64,000 nucleotides of DNA from Salinarimonas soli. GTDB taxonomy: Bacteria > Pseudomonadota > Alphaproteobacteria > Rhizobiales > Beijerinckiaceae. Location of the stretch: assembly GCF_008386575.1 (NCBI RefSeq), contig NZ_VUOA01000040.1, positions 91,594 through 155,593 on the forward strand. Reading direction: 5' to 3'. Below the pieces are notes generated by a model. The model was not told the origin of the DNA, made no database searches, and saw only the letters and a list, made by a program, of their open reading frames with translations. Position 1 is the first letter of the stretch, and each line of letters begins with the position of its first letter. The translations under genes were made by a program, and so were the position numbers. Shown here one piece after another: positions 7,877 through 16,065 of the stretch.

Positions 7877-8505
7877 CGAGCGCCCGTCGGGGGATTGCCG
7901 TCGGGGAACGTGCGCCAGGCGAGCCAGACCCGGGCGGCGGCGCTCATGAGGGTGAGGGCCGCAAACAGGTAGGCGATCGCCGCGAACCCGCCCGGCCACA
8001 GGATCATCAGGGCGAAGGCGAGGATGGTCTCCGTGCCCTCGGCGAGGCCTGCCGTGAAATAGATCGACTTCAGGCCCCGCGCCCGGCTCTCCAGGCCACG
8101 TCTCGCCGCCACCGCCGCGAAGGCGAGGAAGCTCGCGCCGTTGACGTAGAAGGCGAAGAGCAGGATCACGGCCGGCACCGCGTTCGCGGCCGGGTCGCGC
8201 AGCGCGAAGGCGGCGGGCACGGCGCCGTAGAAGACGAAGTCGAGGACGATGTCGAGGAAGCCGCCCCGGTCCGTGCGCCGGGTCGCCCGGGCGAGCGCCC
8301 CGTCGAGCCCGTCGCAGAAGCGGTTGAGGGCGAGGAGGAGCAGGGCCGCGCCGTCGAGGCCCAGCACGATCGCCCCCGCGCAGGCGAGCCCCAGGCCCAA
8401 CCCCGCAACCGTGACGGCATCGGCCCGCAACCCCAGATCCGCCGCCCGCCGCCCGAGGCGGTCGAGGGGCGGGTCGATCAGGCGGCGAACGATTCCGTCG
8501 AGCAT
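7873..8505 (-). CDS. CDP-alcohol phosphatidyltransferase
   Basis: A 210-residue membrane protein with about five to six hydrophobic helices. It contains the family signature D-G-x2-A-R-x8-G-x3-D-x3-D as DGLDGALARATRRTDRGGFLD followed by IVLDF, with all acidic metal ligands present. These enzymes condense CDP-diacylglycerol with an alcohol to form phospholipids. Length and sequence suggest a PgsA-like or uncharacterised subgroup; the acceptor alcohol is not known. ATG 8505 is chosen because it begins MLDGIVRRLIDPPL, directly before the amphipathic and hydrophobic start typical of the family; a start 39 bases upstream adds only a basic tail. It diverges from apaG. Confidence 0.82.
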   Translation of the reverse strand: MLDGIVRRLIDPPLDRLGRRAADLGLRADAVTVAGLGLGLACAGAIVLGLDGAALLLLALNRFCDGLDGALARATRRTDRGGFLDIVLDFVFYGAVPAAFALRDPAANAVPAVILLFAFYVNGASFLAFAAVAARRGLESRARGLKSIYFTAGLAEGTETILAFALMILWPGGFAAIAYLFAALTLMSAAARVWLAWRTFPDGNPPTGAR

Positions 8506-8591
8506 GGGCCGGCGTTGACGAGGGAGGGGGCCGGGGCATACCACAGGGGAAGCCCCCTGTCGCGGCGGGCCCCATCCCGACGAGCGCGCCC

Positions 8592-8984
8592 ATGTACAAG
8601 GCTCTCACTCGCGGCATCAGCGTCACCGTGATGCCCCGCTTCATGGAAGAGGAGTCGCTGCCCGACCAGGGCCGCTACTTCTTCGCCTACACGGTGGAGA
8701 TCATCAACGGCTCCATGGAGCGCGTGCAGATCAAGACCCGCTACTGGCGCATCACGGACGGGCGCGGCCGGGTGCAGGAGGTGCGGGGCGAGGGCGTCGT
8801 GGGCAAGCAGCCCGTGCTCGGCCCCGGCGAGAGCTTCAGCTACACGAGCGGCTGCCCCCTGGAGACCCCGGACGGCACCATGGTGGGCCATTACGTGGTC
8901 GAGACCGCGGCGGGCGAGCGCTTCGAGGCGGACATCCCCGCCTTCTCCCTCGACGCTCCCGGCGGCCGGCGGGTGGTGCATTGA
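8592..8984 (+). CDS. apaG: ApaG domain protein
   Basis: A 130-residue single-domain beta-sandwich protein of the ApaG/DUF525 family. Conserved segments are ITVMPRF-like VTVMPRFMEEES, RYFFAYTVEIIN, the RYWRITDGRGRVQEVRGEGVVG core and PDGTMVGHY. ApaG is associated with Ap4A metabolism and Co/Mg tolerance in enterobacteria; its biochemical role is not settled. The stop codon overlaps the proposed TTG start of argE by four bases, so the two are probably translated from one message. Confidence 0.92.
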   Translation: MYKALTRGISVTVMPRFMEEESLPDQGRYFFAYTVEIINGSMERVQIKTRYWRITDGRGRVQEVRGEGVVGKQPVLGPGESFSYTSGCPLETPDGTMVGHYVVETAAGERFEADIPAFSLDAPGGRRVVH

Positions 8985-10153
8985 CCGTGAGCGCGCCCCG
9001 CCTGACCCCGCTGGCGATGCTGGACCGGCTCGTCGGCTTCGACACGGAGAGCCAGCGCTCGAACCTGGCGCTCATCGATTTCGTGGCGGATTACCTCGCC
9101 GCCTGGGGCGTGCCGCACGTGCGGGTGCCGAACCCGGACGGCACCAAGGCGGCCCTGTTCGCGACGATCGGCCCCGGGGACCGGGGCGGGGTCGTGCTCT
9201 CGGGGCACACGGACGTGGTGCCCGTGGCGGGGCAGGACTGGACGAGCGACCCCTACCGGCTGCGGGTCGAGGACGGGCGCGCCTATGGGCGGGGATCCGT
9301 CGACATGAAGGGCTTCGGGGCGCTGGCGCTCGCCCTCGTGCCGGATCTCCTCGCGGCCGACCTCAAGACCCCGATCCACATCATGCTCTCCTACGACGAG
9401 GAGACCACGTGCCTTGGCGTCGTCGACACGATCCGGCGGTTCGGCGCCGACCTGCCCTTGCCCCGTGCCGTGATCGTGGGCGAGCCCACGGGGCTCGAGG
9501 TGGCGGACGCCCACAAGAGCGTGGTGACCTTCGACACGGTGGTGCACGGCTTCGAGGCGCATTCCTCCAAGCCCGAGCTCGGCGCCAACGCGGTCTCGGC
9601 CGCCGCGGCCCTCGTGGCGGGCCTCGACGCGATCGGCGACGAGATGATGGAGCGGGGCGATCCGTCCGGGCGCTTCGATCCGCCCTACACCTCGGTTCAC
9701 GTGGGCACGATCCGGGGCGGGACGGCGCGCAACATCGTCCCGAAGCTGTGCTCGTTCCACTGGGAGTTCCGCGGGCTTCCGAGCCTCGACCCCGACGAGA
9801 TCCCCAGGCGCTTCGCCGCCCTGTCGGAGGAGGTGGCGCGCACCCGGCTCAACCGCTTCGGCGAGCGCGGGCGCATCGAGACGCAGCTCGAGGTGTCCGT
9901 GCCGGGGCTCGCGCCCGCGCCGGGCTCCGACGCCGAGCGCCTCGCCCTGCGCCTCGCCGGCCGCAACCGCACCGTGACCGTGCCCTACGGCTCGGAGGCG
10001 GGGCACTTCCAGGCGGCGGGTATTCCGACGATCCTGTGCGGCCCCGGCTCCATCGACCGGGCCCACCAGCCCGACGAGTACATCACCCTCGACGAGCTCG
10101 CCGCGGGCGAGGCCTTCCTGCGGCGGCTGATCGAGGATTGCACCCGGGGCTGA
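8981..10153 (+). CDS. argE: acetylornithine deacetylase (M20 family)
   Basis: A 390-residue zinc amidohydrolase of the M20 family that removes acetate from N-acetylornithine in arginine biosynthesis. Metal-site motifs are visible: LSGHTDVVPV (His and Asp), GRGSVDMKGF (bridging Asp), YDEETTCLG (catalytic Glu), GEPTGLEV, and the C-terminal IDRAHQPDEYI histidine. Residues VHGFEAHSS mark the lid/dimer domain. The start may be TTG 8981, overlapping the apaG stop, or GTG 8987; both retain the domain. Related M20 peptidases share these motifs, but the overall sequence is ArgE-like. Confidence 0.88.
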   Translation: MTVSAPRLTPLAMLDRLVGFDTESQRSNLALIDFVADYLAAWGVPHVRVPNPDGTKAALFATIGPGDRGGVVLSGHTDVVPVAGQDWTSDPYRLRVEDGRAYGRGSVDMKGFGALALALVPDLLAADLKTPIHIMLSYDEETTCLGVVDTIRRFGADLPLPRAVIVGEPTGLEVADAHKSVVTFDTVVHGFEAHSSKPELGANAVSAAAALVAGLDAIGDEMMERGDPSGRFDPPYTSVHVGTIRGGTARNIVPKLCSFHWEFRGLPSLDPDEIPRRFAALSEEVARTRLNRFGERGRIETQLEVSVPGLAPAPGSDAERLALRLAGRNRTVTVPYGSEAGHFQAAGIPTILCGPGSIDRAHQPDEYITLDELAAGEAFLRRLIEDCTRG

Positions 10154-10168
10154 GGGGCTGGCTTGCCC

Positions 10169-10296
10169 TCCCCCTTGTCCTGAGGTGCCCGCCGGAGGCG
10201 GGCCGCGAAGGGCGCTCCAGGGATGTCCCTCCGGCTCACGAACGTGCTGCGTGCTTCGAGACGGCCTGCTCGGCAGGCCTCCTCAGCATGAGGGGG
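10169..10296. repeat. dispersed palindromic element, family A copy 1
   Basis: A two-armed element: a left arm with GTCCTGAGGTGCCCGCCGGA and its complementary return, a middle containing GGGCGCTCCAGGGA, and a right arm with TGCTTCGAGACGGCCTGC returning as CGGCAGGCCTCCTCAGCATG. The outer ends CCTGAGG and CCTCAGCATGAGG pair. The same architecture recurs at 14199-14350 and 36450-36574. It sits between convergent argE and the M29 aminopeptidase gene, a usual place for REP-like elements. Confidence 0.7.
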
Positions 10297-10317
10297 GGAG
10301 AGAGGGCACCCGGGCTC

Positions 10318-11571
10318 TCAGACCCACTCGCCTCCGCGCATCACGGGCTCGCTCGAGCCCTCGCCGGTGATGCCGTCCACGTCCACCTGGTCCGAGCCGA
10401 TCATCCAGTCGATGTGGATGAGGCTCGTGTTCGCGCCGCGGCCGGCGAGCTCGTCGGCGCTCATGTCGGTGCCGCCGCGGATGCAGCTCGCATAGGCCTG
10501 GCCCAGCGCGATGTGGCTCGCGGCGTTCTCGTCGAAGAGGGTGTTGTAGAACAGGAGCCCGCTCTTCGAGATCGGCGAGGAGAAGGGCACCAGCGCCACC
10601 TCGCCGAGCCGCGCCGCGCCCTCGTCCGTCTCCAGCACCTTGCGCAGCACCGCCTCGCCCGTGCGGGCCTGCGCCTCCACGATCCGCCCACCCTCGAAGC
10701 GCACCCGGATGTCCTGGATCAGGGTGCCCTGATAGGACAGGGGCTTGGTGCTGCTGACATGGCCGTCCACCCGGTCCTTGTGGGGGGTGGTGAAGACCTC
10801 CTCGGTGGGGATGTTGGGGTTGCACACGAGGCCGTTCTGCGCCCGCGTCGAGCCGCCGAGCCATTCGTGCCCGTCTGAGAGCCCCACGGTGAGGTCCGTG
10901 CCCGGCCCGCGAAAGCGCAGGGCGGCATAGGCCTTGGCGTTGAGGAGGCCCGCGCGGGTCTGGAGCTCGCGGTTATGCGCCTCCCAGGCCGCCACGGGAT
11001 CGCTGGCGTCGACCCGGGCGGAGGCGAAGATCGCGTCCCACAGGCGCGCCACGGCGACGCCCTCGGGCTCGTCGGGGAACATCGCCCGCGCCCAGGCGGG
11101 GCTCGCGAAGGGCACGATGGACCAGTTGATCGTGTATTGCGTGATGAGGTCGAGGGCCGGGCGGTAGGCGCGGGCCATGGCGCGGTTGGCGCGGGCGACC
11201 TTCGCGGGATCCTGCTCGGCGAGCAGGGCCGGGTTGCTGCCGCGGATGGCAAGCCGCGCCGCGCCCGAGCGGTAGGCCGCCGCCATCCCCTCGTAGAGCC
11301 AGGCATTCACCTTGTCGAAGCTCTCGTCGGGGGCATGGCGGTAGCGCAGCAGCGTGCTCTCCTCGTCCTCGAACAGGGTGGTGACGAGGGACGCGCCGGC
11401 CCGGTAGGCGTGCTCGGTCACGAGGCGCGCCAGTCCCACGCCCTCGATCGGCGCCGTGATCACGAGCTCCTGCCCCGGCGCGAGGCCCAGGCCCACCCGC
11501 ACCGCGATCTCGGCCAGCCGGTCGAGGCGCGCCTCGTGGGATCGGGCGTCGGGCAGGGATTGGACGGTCAT
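10318..11571 (-). CDS. aminopeptidase, M29 (thermophilic aminopeptidase T) family
   Basis: A 417-residue cytoplasmic metallopeptidase. It has the family opening VRVGLGLAPGQELVITAPIEG, a central RGPGTDLTVGLSDGHEWLGG segment, then CNIPTEEVFTTPH-like NPNIPTEEVFTTPHKDRVDG and the C-terminal LIHIDWMIGSDQVDVDG, which together supply the glutamate, histidine and aspartate metal ligands of M29 enzymes. It should release N-terminal residues from peptides. The start ATG 11571 follows a GGAGG-like site. It lies 83 bases downstream of a membrane-protein gene on the same strand and may share its transcript. Confidence 0.88.
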   Translation of the reverse strand: MTVQSLPDARSHEARLDRLAEIAVRVGLGLAPGQELVITAPIEGVGLARLVTEHAYRAGASLVTTLFEDEESTLLRYRHAPDESFDKVNAWLYEGMAAAYRSGAARLAIRGSNPALLAEQDPAKVARANRAMARAYRPALDLITQYTINWSIVPFASPAWARAMFPDEPEGVAVARLWDAIFASARVDASDPVAAWEAHNRELQTRAGLLNAKAYAALRFRGPGTDLTVGLSDGHEWLGGSTRAQNGLVCNPNIPTEEVFTTPHKDRVDGHVSSTKPLSYQGTLIQDIRVRFEGGRIVEAQARTGEAVLRKVLETDEGAARLGEVALVPFSSPISKSGLLFYNTLFDENAASHIALGQAYASCIRGGTDMSADELAGRGANTSLIHIDWMIGSDQVDVDGITGEGSSEPVMRGGEWV

Positions 11572-11654
11572 GCGCGTTCCTCCGGTCTCGGGGGCAAGAG
11601 AGCTAACGCAGACCGTCCTGCGCCGGAACCCCTTTTGAGGGCGCACCCGCCGCC

Positions 11655-12611
11655 TCAAAAGCCCCCACGGTGATAGACCGGGATGGGAAAGCTCGCGGCG
11701 TAGGGTGGGTCGCGGGGGTCGGTGGCGCGCAGGTGCAAGGTCCACTCGATCCCGTCGCCGCCCGAGGGGCCCATGGTGGTGGGGGGGCGATCGGCGGGGA
11801 TCGCCACCTCGACCGGGATTACGGCGCCGGAGCGGGCCGGCATGACGCAGTTCCCCGGGATCAGGGTGGCTCCGGCCCAGAGCAGCGTCGTCTCGCAGCG
11901 CGTCTCCGTTCGGATGCCGTCGTTGGACCGCATCCGCCGGGTGACCCACCGCACCGAGTGGCATTGCAGCTCGGCCTCCAGCGGGCCCTGGAGCGCCGCT
12001 GGCATGCGGGTGCGAACCCTGCCCCTGAACGCTCCGCCGGGCCACGCCGGCAGGGTGTCGATGGCGAGGACCGAGCGTCCGAAGCGAAGCCAGAGCAGGG
12101 TGGTCCGGACCGCGAGATGGAGGGCGACGAGGCCCACCAGAGGGAAGAGGAGCCCGACGAGGGCCATCCCCGGATGAGCGCCGATCTCGGCGAGGATCTT
12201 GGCGTGGTTGACCGTGCCGATGAAGGCGAGCCCCGCCCACCAGCCGCCGCAGAAGAGCCAGAGGAACGCGGCGATCCCCGCATGGCTGTGCACCACCCGG
12301 CGGGCCGCCCAATCGGGCCGCAGCATCCAGGGCTGGCCCGGATGGCGTTCGCCCGCCTCCCGCTGCCGGCGCTCGTCCACGTCGACGACGCGCCAGCGGA
12401 ACCAGAGCGGGCCGAAGCCGGCGGCGGTGAAGAGCACGCCCATGAGGAGGGCGACGCACCCGTCCTGAAGCCGCGCCGGGGTGGCGAGCAGGATCCTCAC
12501 GCCCGACAGGCCCGCCATGAGGCCGAGGCCGCCGACTAGGAGAAAAAGGGCCGCCATGACGCCCGCGCCGATGCGCGCGCCGCGGGGGGTGGTCTCGGCC
12601 GATGGGGGCAT
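11655..12611 (-). CDS. uncharacterised membrane protein
   Basis: A 318-residue protein with four hydrophobic segments: two near the N-terminus (AALFLLVGGLGLMAGLSG and VALLMGVLFTAAGF), and two in the middle (AAFLWLFCGGWWAGLAFIG and GMALVGLLFPLVGLVAL). The C-terminal half is a soluble beta-rich domain with a FGRSVLAIDTLPAWPGG start. The pattern recalls DUF3592-like membrane proteins, but I do not recognise it firmly. Start ATG 12611 is preferred to a longer frame with no membrane character. It diverges from the URC1 gene. Confidence 0.55.
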   Translation of the reverse strand: MPPSAETTPRGARIGAGVMAALFLLVGGLGLMAGLSGVRILLATPARLQDGCVALLMGVLFTAAGFGPLWFRWRVVDVDERRQREAGERHPGQPWMLRPDWAARRVVHSHAGIAAFLWLFCGGWWAGLAFIGTVNHAKILAEIGAHPGMALVGLLFPLVGLVALHLAVRTTLLWLRFGRSVLAIDTLPAWPGGAFRGRVRTRMPAALQGPLEAELQCHSVRWVTRRMRSNDGIRTETRCETTLLWAGATLIPGNCVMPARSGAVIPVEVAIPADRPPTTMGPSGGDGIEWTLHLRATDPRDPPYAASFPIPVYHRGGF

Positions 12612-12847
12612 GGGGGAGTTCCGTCGCTGAGGGGCGACGCCGGGCTGGGCGCCGCTTGCGTACCCTGATCCCACGCCCCCGTTGCAGGCCGATGCCGCCG
12701 CGGCGGCGATTGTTGCGTCGGGCCGCACCGGAGGGCTTGGTTGACGACGCAGGCGTTTTCCCGCAGGCTCTTGAAACTATTCAGGGAACGGGCTCTCCGG
12801 GCTTTGCCGTCGCGGGGAGCCTTCGTCTTTGGGGCCCGAGGAGCGTC

Positions 12848-14110
12848 ATGACCACGCCCAACCGCACGACCCATATCCGGCTCACCTCCCACCCCGAGCC
12901 CGGCACCTCCACGCACCGTTTCCCCTTGCGGTGGGGCGCGGCGACCCCGAAGGAGCGCGGCCCCGTCATCGGGTCGGTGACCAATCCCGCCGACCGCAAC
13001 GTGATCGGCGCCCATGGCGGCGCCTACTCGCTCTATCGCGCCCTCGCCATCTCGGCCCGGGCCATGAACCCCCTCGCCCGCCCCGACCTCACCAACACGC
13101 ACCCGACCGCCGGCATCGGCCCGCACCCCTCCTGGTTCGACCCGGACCGGATCGTCTCTCTCGATCCCTGGGGCCACATGGCGGGCGAGGTGTTCGCCGA
13201 GGAGATCGCGAGCGGGGTCGACATCCGCCCGACCATCGCGGTCACCAAGGCGCGGCTCAACGTGCCCGAGATCCTTGCCGCCATGGGGGCCAAGCGCCTG
13301 AGCCCCGACGGCACCGTGCTGCACGCCTCCGGCGACATCTCGGTGACGAAGGTCGCGGTCGATCCCGTCTGGCACCTGCCGGGCATCGCGCAACGCTTCG
13401 GCGTGTCCGACTCGGTCCTGCGGCGCACGCTCTTCGAGCAGACGGGCGGCATGTATCCCGAGCTCGTCACCCGCCCCGACATGAACGTGTTCCTGCCCCC
13501 CATCGGCGGGGCCACGGTCTACATCATGGGCGATGTCGCGGCGCTCACCGACGACAAGCGGCGCATCGCCTGCCGGGTGCACGACGAGTGCAACGGCTCG
13601 GACGTGTTCGGCTCCGACATCTGCACCTGCCGGCCCTACCTCATGCACGGCATCGAGGAATGCGTGCGGGAGGCGCAGACGGGCGGCGCGGGCGTGATCG
13701 TCTACAACCGCAAGGAGGGCCGGGCGCTCGGCGAGGTGACGAAGTTCCTCGTCTACAACGCCCGCAAGCGCCAGGAGGGCGGCGACCAGGCCTCCACTTA
13801 TTTCGAGCGCACCGAATGCGTGGCCGGCGTCCAGGACGCCCGCTTCCAGCAGCTCATGCCCGACGTGCTGCACTGGCTCGGCATCCGCCGCATCGATCGG
13901 CTGATGTCCATGTCCAACATGAAGCACGACGCCCTGACGGAATCAGGCATCGAGATCGTCGAGCGCGTCCCGATCCCGCCGGAGCTGGTGCCCCCCGACG
14001 CCTCGGTGGAGATCGAGGCGAAGAAGGCGGCAGGATACTACACCCCCGACGGCGCGCCCGACGCCGACGGCCTCGCCGCCGTGAAGGGGCGGGACCTGGA
14101 GAAGTTCTGA
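12848..14110 (+). CDS. URC1-type GTP cyclohydrolase II-like enzyme (uracil catabolism)
   Basis: A 420-residue protein. The C-terminal half is homologous to GTP cyclohydrolase II (RibA): the zinc-binding cysteines are residues 248, 259 and 261 (C-x10-C-x-C, as in RibA), VIVYNRKEGRALGE corresponds to the RibA YHRQEGRNIG segment, and Asp-330 and Arg-332 in a DAR triplet align with the RibA catalytic DER. The first 200 residues form an extension absent from RibA, containing FDPDRIVSLDPWGH and RLNVPEI. That architecture, and the neighbours URC4 and upp, identify the URC1 family known from Lachancea kluyveri uracil degradation and found in alphaproteobacteria. The real substrate is probably a uracil-ribotide derivative rather than GTP; this follows the family literature. 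Confidence 0.85.
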   Translation: MTTPNRTTHIRLTSHPEPGTSTHRFPLRWGAATPKERGPVIGSVTNPADRNVIGAHGGAYSLYRALAISARAMNPLARPDLTNTHPTAGIGPHPSWFDPDRIVSLDPWGHMAGEVFAEEIASGVDIRPTIAVTKARLNVPEILAAMGAKRLSPDGTVLHASGDISVTKVAVDPVWHLPGIAQRFGVSDSVLRRTLFEQTGGMYPELVTRPDMNVFLPPIGGATVYIMGDVAALTDDKRRIACRVHDECNGSDVFGSDICTCRPYLMHGIEECVREAQTGGAGVIVYNRKEGRALGEVTKFLVYNARKRQEGGDQASTYFERTECVAGVQDARFQQLMPDVLHWLGIRRIDRLMSMSNMKHDALTESGIEIVERVPIPPELVPPDASVEIEAKKAAGYYTPDGAPDADGLAAVKGRDLEKF

Positions 14111-14115
14111 CGCCT

Positions 14116-14137
14116 CCCCTCTCCCAGGAGAGAGGGG
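14116..14137. repeat. CTCTCCC palindrome (family B)
   Basis: CCCCTCTCCCAGGAGAGAGGGG forms a short imperfect hairpin just after the URC1 stop codon. It belongs to the CCCTCTCC/GGAGAGGG family found at many intergenic sites of this window. It has no T-tract, so it is not a clear terminator. Confidence 0.55.
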
Positions 14138-14198
14138 CCGGGGGCGGGGGGCTACCACCAGCAACCAGGGATCTCCCACCCCCGTTCTTCCACCCAGG

Positions 14199-14350
14199 CC
14201 CCTCATCCTGAGGAGCCGCCGCAGGCGGCGTCTCGAAGGACGAGGTCCAGCGGTCCACGCGGCTGATGGCGGGCGCCCTCCATCACCGCCCGTGATCCCT
14301 GGAGCGTGCTTCGAGACGCCCGCTTCGCGGGATCCTCAGCATGAGGGGGT
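14199..14350. repeat. dispersed palindromic element, family A copy 2
   Basis: The left arm CCTCATCCTGAGGAGCCGCC pairs with the following CGCAGGCGGCGTCTCGAAGG region. The right arm GTGCTTCGAGACGCCCGCTT returns as CGCGGGATCCTCAGCATGAGG. The middle holds GATCCCTGGAGCG, matching the CTCCAGGGAT of copy 1 in reverse. It occupies the gap between URC1 and URC4. Confidence 0.72.
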
Positions 14351-14394
14351 GATTGAGATCAGCGGGGTGGGAGCGAGCCTCCCGGCGTGGTACC

Positions 14395-14430
14395 CCCTCA
14401 CCCCCGGCCCTCTCCCCATGGGAGAGGGGA
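14395..14430. repeat. CTCTCCC palindrome (family B) at the URC4 start
   Basis: CCCTCTCCCCATGGGAGAGGG is a near-perfect inverted repeat centred on an ATG-containing CCATGG, flanked on the left by CCCTCACCCCCGGC. It lies 20 bases before the proposed URC4 start. An ATG upstream at 14387 is in frame with URC4, but the peptide it would add is entirely repeat-derived. Confidence 0.65.
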
Positions 14431-14449
14431 GATCGACACGGAGCGCCCT

Positions 14450-15685
14450 TTGACCGGCCCCACACCCGCCCGAGCCCTCCTCTCCGCCGCCGCCGTGCGC
14501 GAGCGGGCGCATGCCATGCTCGACCTCGGCCTCGCCGGGCGCCTCTCCCATTTCTCCGTGGATCTCGACCGGCTTTCGGCCTGCGCCGACGAGGTGATCG
14601 CCACCACCCGCGAGAGCTATCCCGACCTCGACATCCCCTTCCATGCCCGCTGGCGGCATTTCGCGGCGGGCGGGTTCGACCGCTGGGGCACGCTGATGCA
14701 GGCCGAGCCCTTCGGCGACGACGGGCTCAAGATGGGCCGGGCGGCCTATGACCTCGCCATCGTGAGCGTGCTGCTGGATGCGGGCGCGGGCGCGGACTGG
14801 GCCTACGAGGAGGGGCGCACGGGCGAGACCTATGCCCGCTCCGAGGGGCTCGCGGTGGCGAGCTTCGACATGTTCATCGGCGGCGCGTTCTCGTCCGATC
14901 CCGCCGACCCGTTCCGGGCGGACGCGGCGGCGCTGGCCGCGCTGACGGCCGACGAGCTCGCGGCGGGCTTCCAGGTGGGGCCGGGGAACCCGCTCGTCGG
15001 CTTGGAGGGCCGCGCGGCGCTCCTCAACCGGCTGGGCCAAGCCGTGAGCAACGACCCCGACACGTTCGGGCGCGGCGACCTGCCCCGGCCCGGCGGCCTC
15101 TTCGACGTGCTGGCCGGGGAGGCGGTGGACGGCACGGTGCCGGCGCCGCGCATCCTCGATGCGCTCCTCACCCATCTGGGCCCGATCTGGCCGGGGCGCC
15201 TCACGGTGGACGGCGTCGATCTCGGCGACACTTGGCGCCACCCCATGGGCCCCGGCGAGGGCCAGACGGCGGGGCTCGTGCCCTTCCACAAGCTCTCGCA
15301 ATGGCTCGCCTATTCACTGATCGAGCCCCTGGAATGGGTCGGCCTCACGGTCACCGACGTCGACGGGCTGACGGGGCTGCCCGAGTACCGCAACGGCGGC
15401 CTCTTCCTCGATACGGGCGTGCTGCGCCTCAAGGACGAGGCGGATGCAGGCCGCCCCCACGAGGTGGGCTCGCCGCTCGTGGTGGAATGGCGGGCGCTCA
15501 CCGTGGCGCTCCTCGATCGGCTGGCGGAGGTGGTGCGCGCCCGGCTGGGCCTCGACGCCGCCGCACTGCCGCTCGCCAAGGTGCTGGAGGGCGGCACCTG
15601 GGCCACCGGCCGCCGCCTCGCCCGCGCCCGCCGTCCCGGCGGCGCGCCGCCGCTCCAGGTGATCTCGGACGGGACGGTGTTTTGA
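14450..15685 (+). CDS. URC4/Urg3 family protein (DUF1688), uracil catabolism
   Basis: A 411-residue soluble protein of the DUF1688 family, the URC4 component of the URC uracil degradation route. Characteristic segments are LSHFSVDLDRL near the start, DIPFHARWRHF, LIVSVLLDAGAGADW-like AIVSVLLDAGAGADW, and the C-terminal PLVVEWRALTVALLDRL. Its biochemical reaction is not established. TTG 14450 is preferred: GGAG lies six bases upstream and the family N-terminus starts soon after, whereas the in-frame ATG at 14387 only adds residues from a dispersed palindrome. It is downstream of URC1 and upstream of upp, the same gene set that is essential for uracil use in yeasts having the URC pathway. Confidence 0.85.
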   Translation: MTGPTPARALLSAAAVRERAHAMLDLGLAGRLSHFSVDLDRLSACADEVIATTRESYPDLDIPFHARWRHFAAGGFDRWGTLMQAEPFGDDGLKMGRAAYDLAIVSVLLDAGAGADWAYEEGRTGETYARSEGLAVASFDMFIGGAFSSDPADPFRADAAALAALTADELAAGFQVGPGNPLVGLEGRAALLNRLGQAVSNDPDTFGRGDLPRPGGLFDVLAGEAVDGTVPAPRILDALLTHLGPIWPGRLTVDGVDLGDTWRHPMGPGEGQTAGLVPFHKLSQWLAYSLIEPLEWVGLTVTDVDGLTGLPEYRNGGLFLDTGVLRLKDEADAGRPHEVGSPLVVEWRALTVALLDRLAEVVRARLGLDAAALPLAKVLEGGTWATGRRLARARRPGGAPPLQVISDGTVF

Positions 15686-16065
15686 TCCCTCGCAGGGGAG
15701 CGGCAGACGAGTTGGCCGTTCCAGCGGGTCCGGACCGGAGCCCGGAGGAAACGTCGAGCCGCCCGCGCTGTGGCGCGGTACCCCGCTCGTCGGCTTGAAG
15801 CCGACACTCTCCCCTGAGGGGAGAGAGGGCGCGCCGCCTCGCGACTGCCTGACCTCAGGGGAGGGGCAGGGGTGGGGTAAGCCGCGCCAGCGGCTGCCTC
15901 CAGAAATTGTCACCCTTCCAGGACAGGGCGAGGCAGCGGGTCCGGAGAGAGCCCAACGCAGATTGGGCCTGCCTGCGCAAAACACTGGCCTCCCGCTTCC
16001 CGTCGGCCCGCCACCTGGTCTAGGGTCGCGCCAATCGCAGCCACAACAGGAACCGGGGCTCTCGC
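15686..16065. other. 380-bp gap with palindromes between URC4 and upp
   Basis: No gene is seen here. GTCGGCTTGAAGCCGAC at 15789-15805 is a short perfect hairpin; CTCTCCCCTGAGGGGAGAG at 15807-15825 is a family B palindrome; GACCTCAGGGGAGGGGCAGG with GGGTGGGGTAA (15851-15880) is another family B arm. The last 120 bases before upp must contain its ribosome-binding site (AACAGGAACC) and perhaps a promoter. Confidence 0.55.

Noticed and set aside
10169-10296. Rho-independent terminator between argE and the M29 gene
   Set aside because: The hairpins have no T-tract, and the element recurs elsewhere as a dispersed repeat.
12741-12800. Promoter for URC1 at TTGACG or TTGAAA
   Set aside because: No -10 hexamer at acceptable spacing was found for either, so I do not annotate it.
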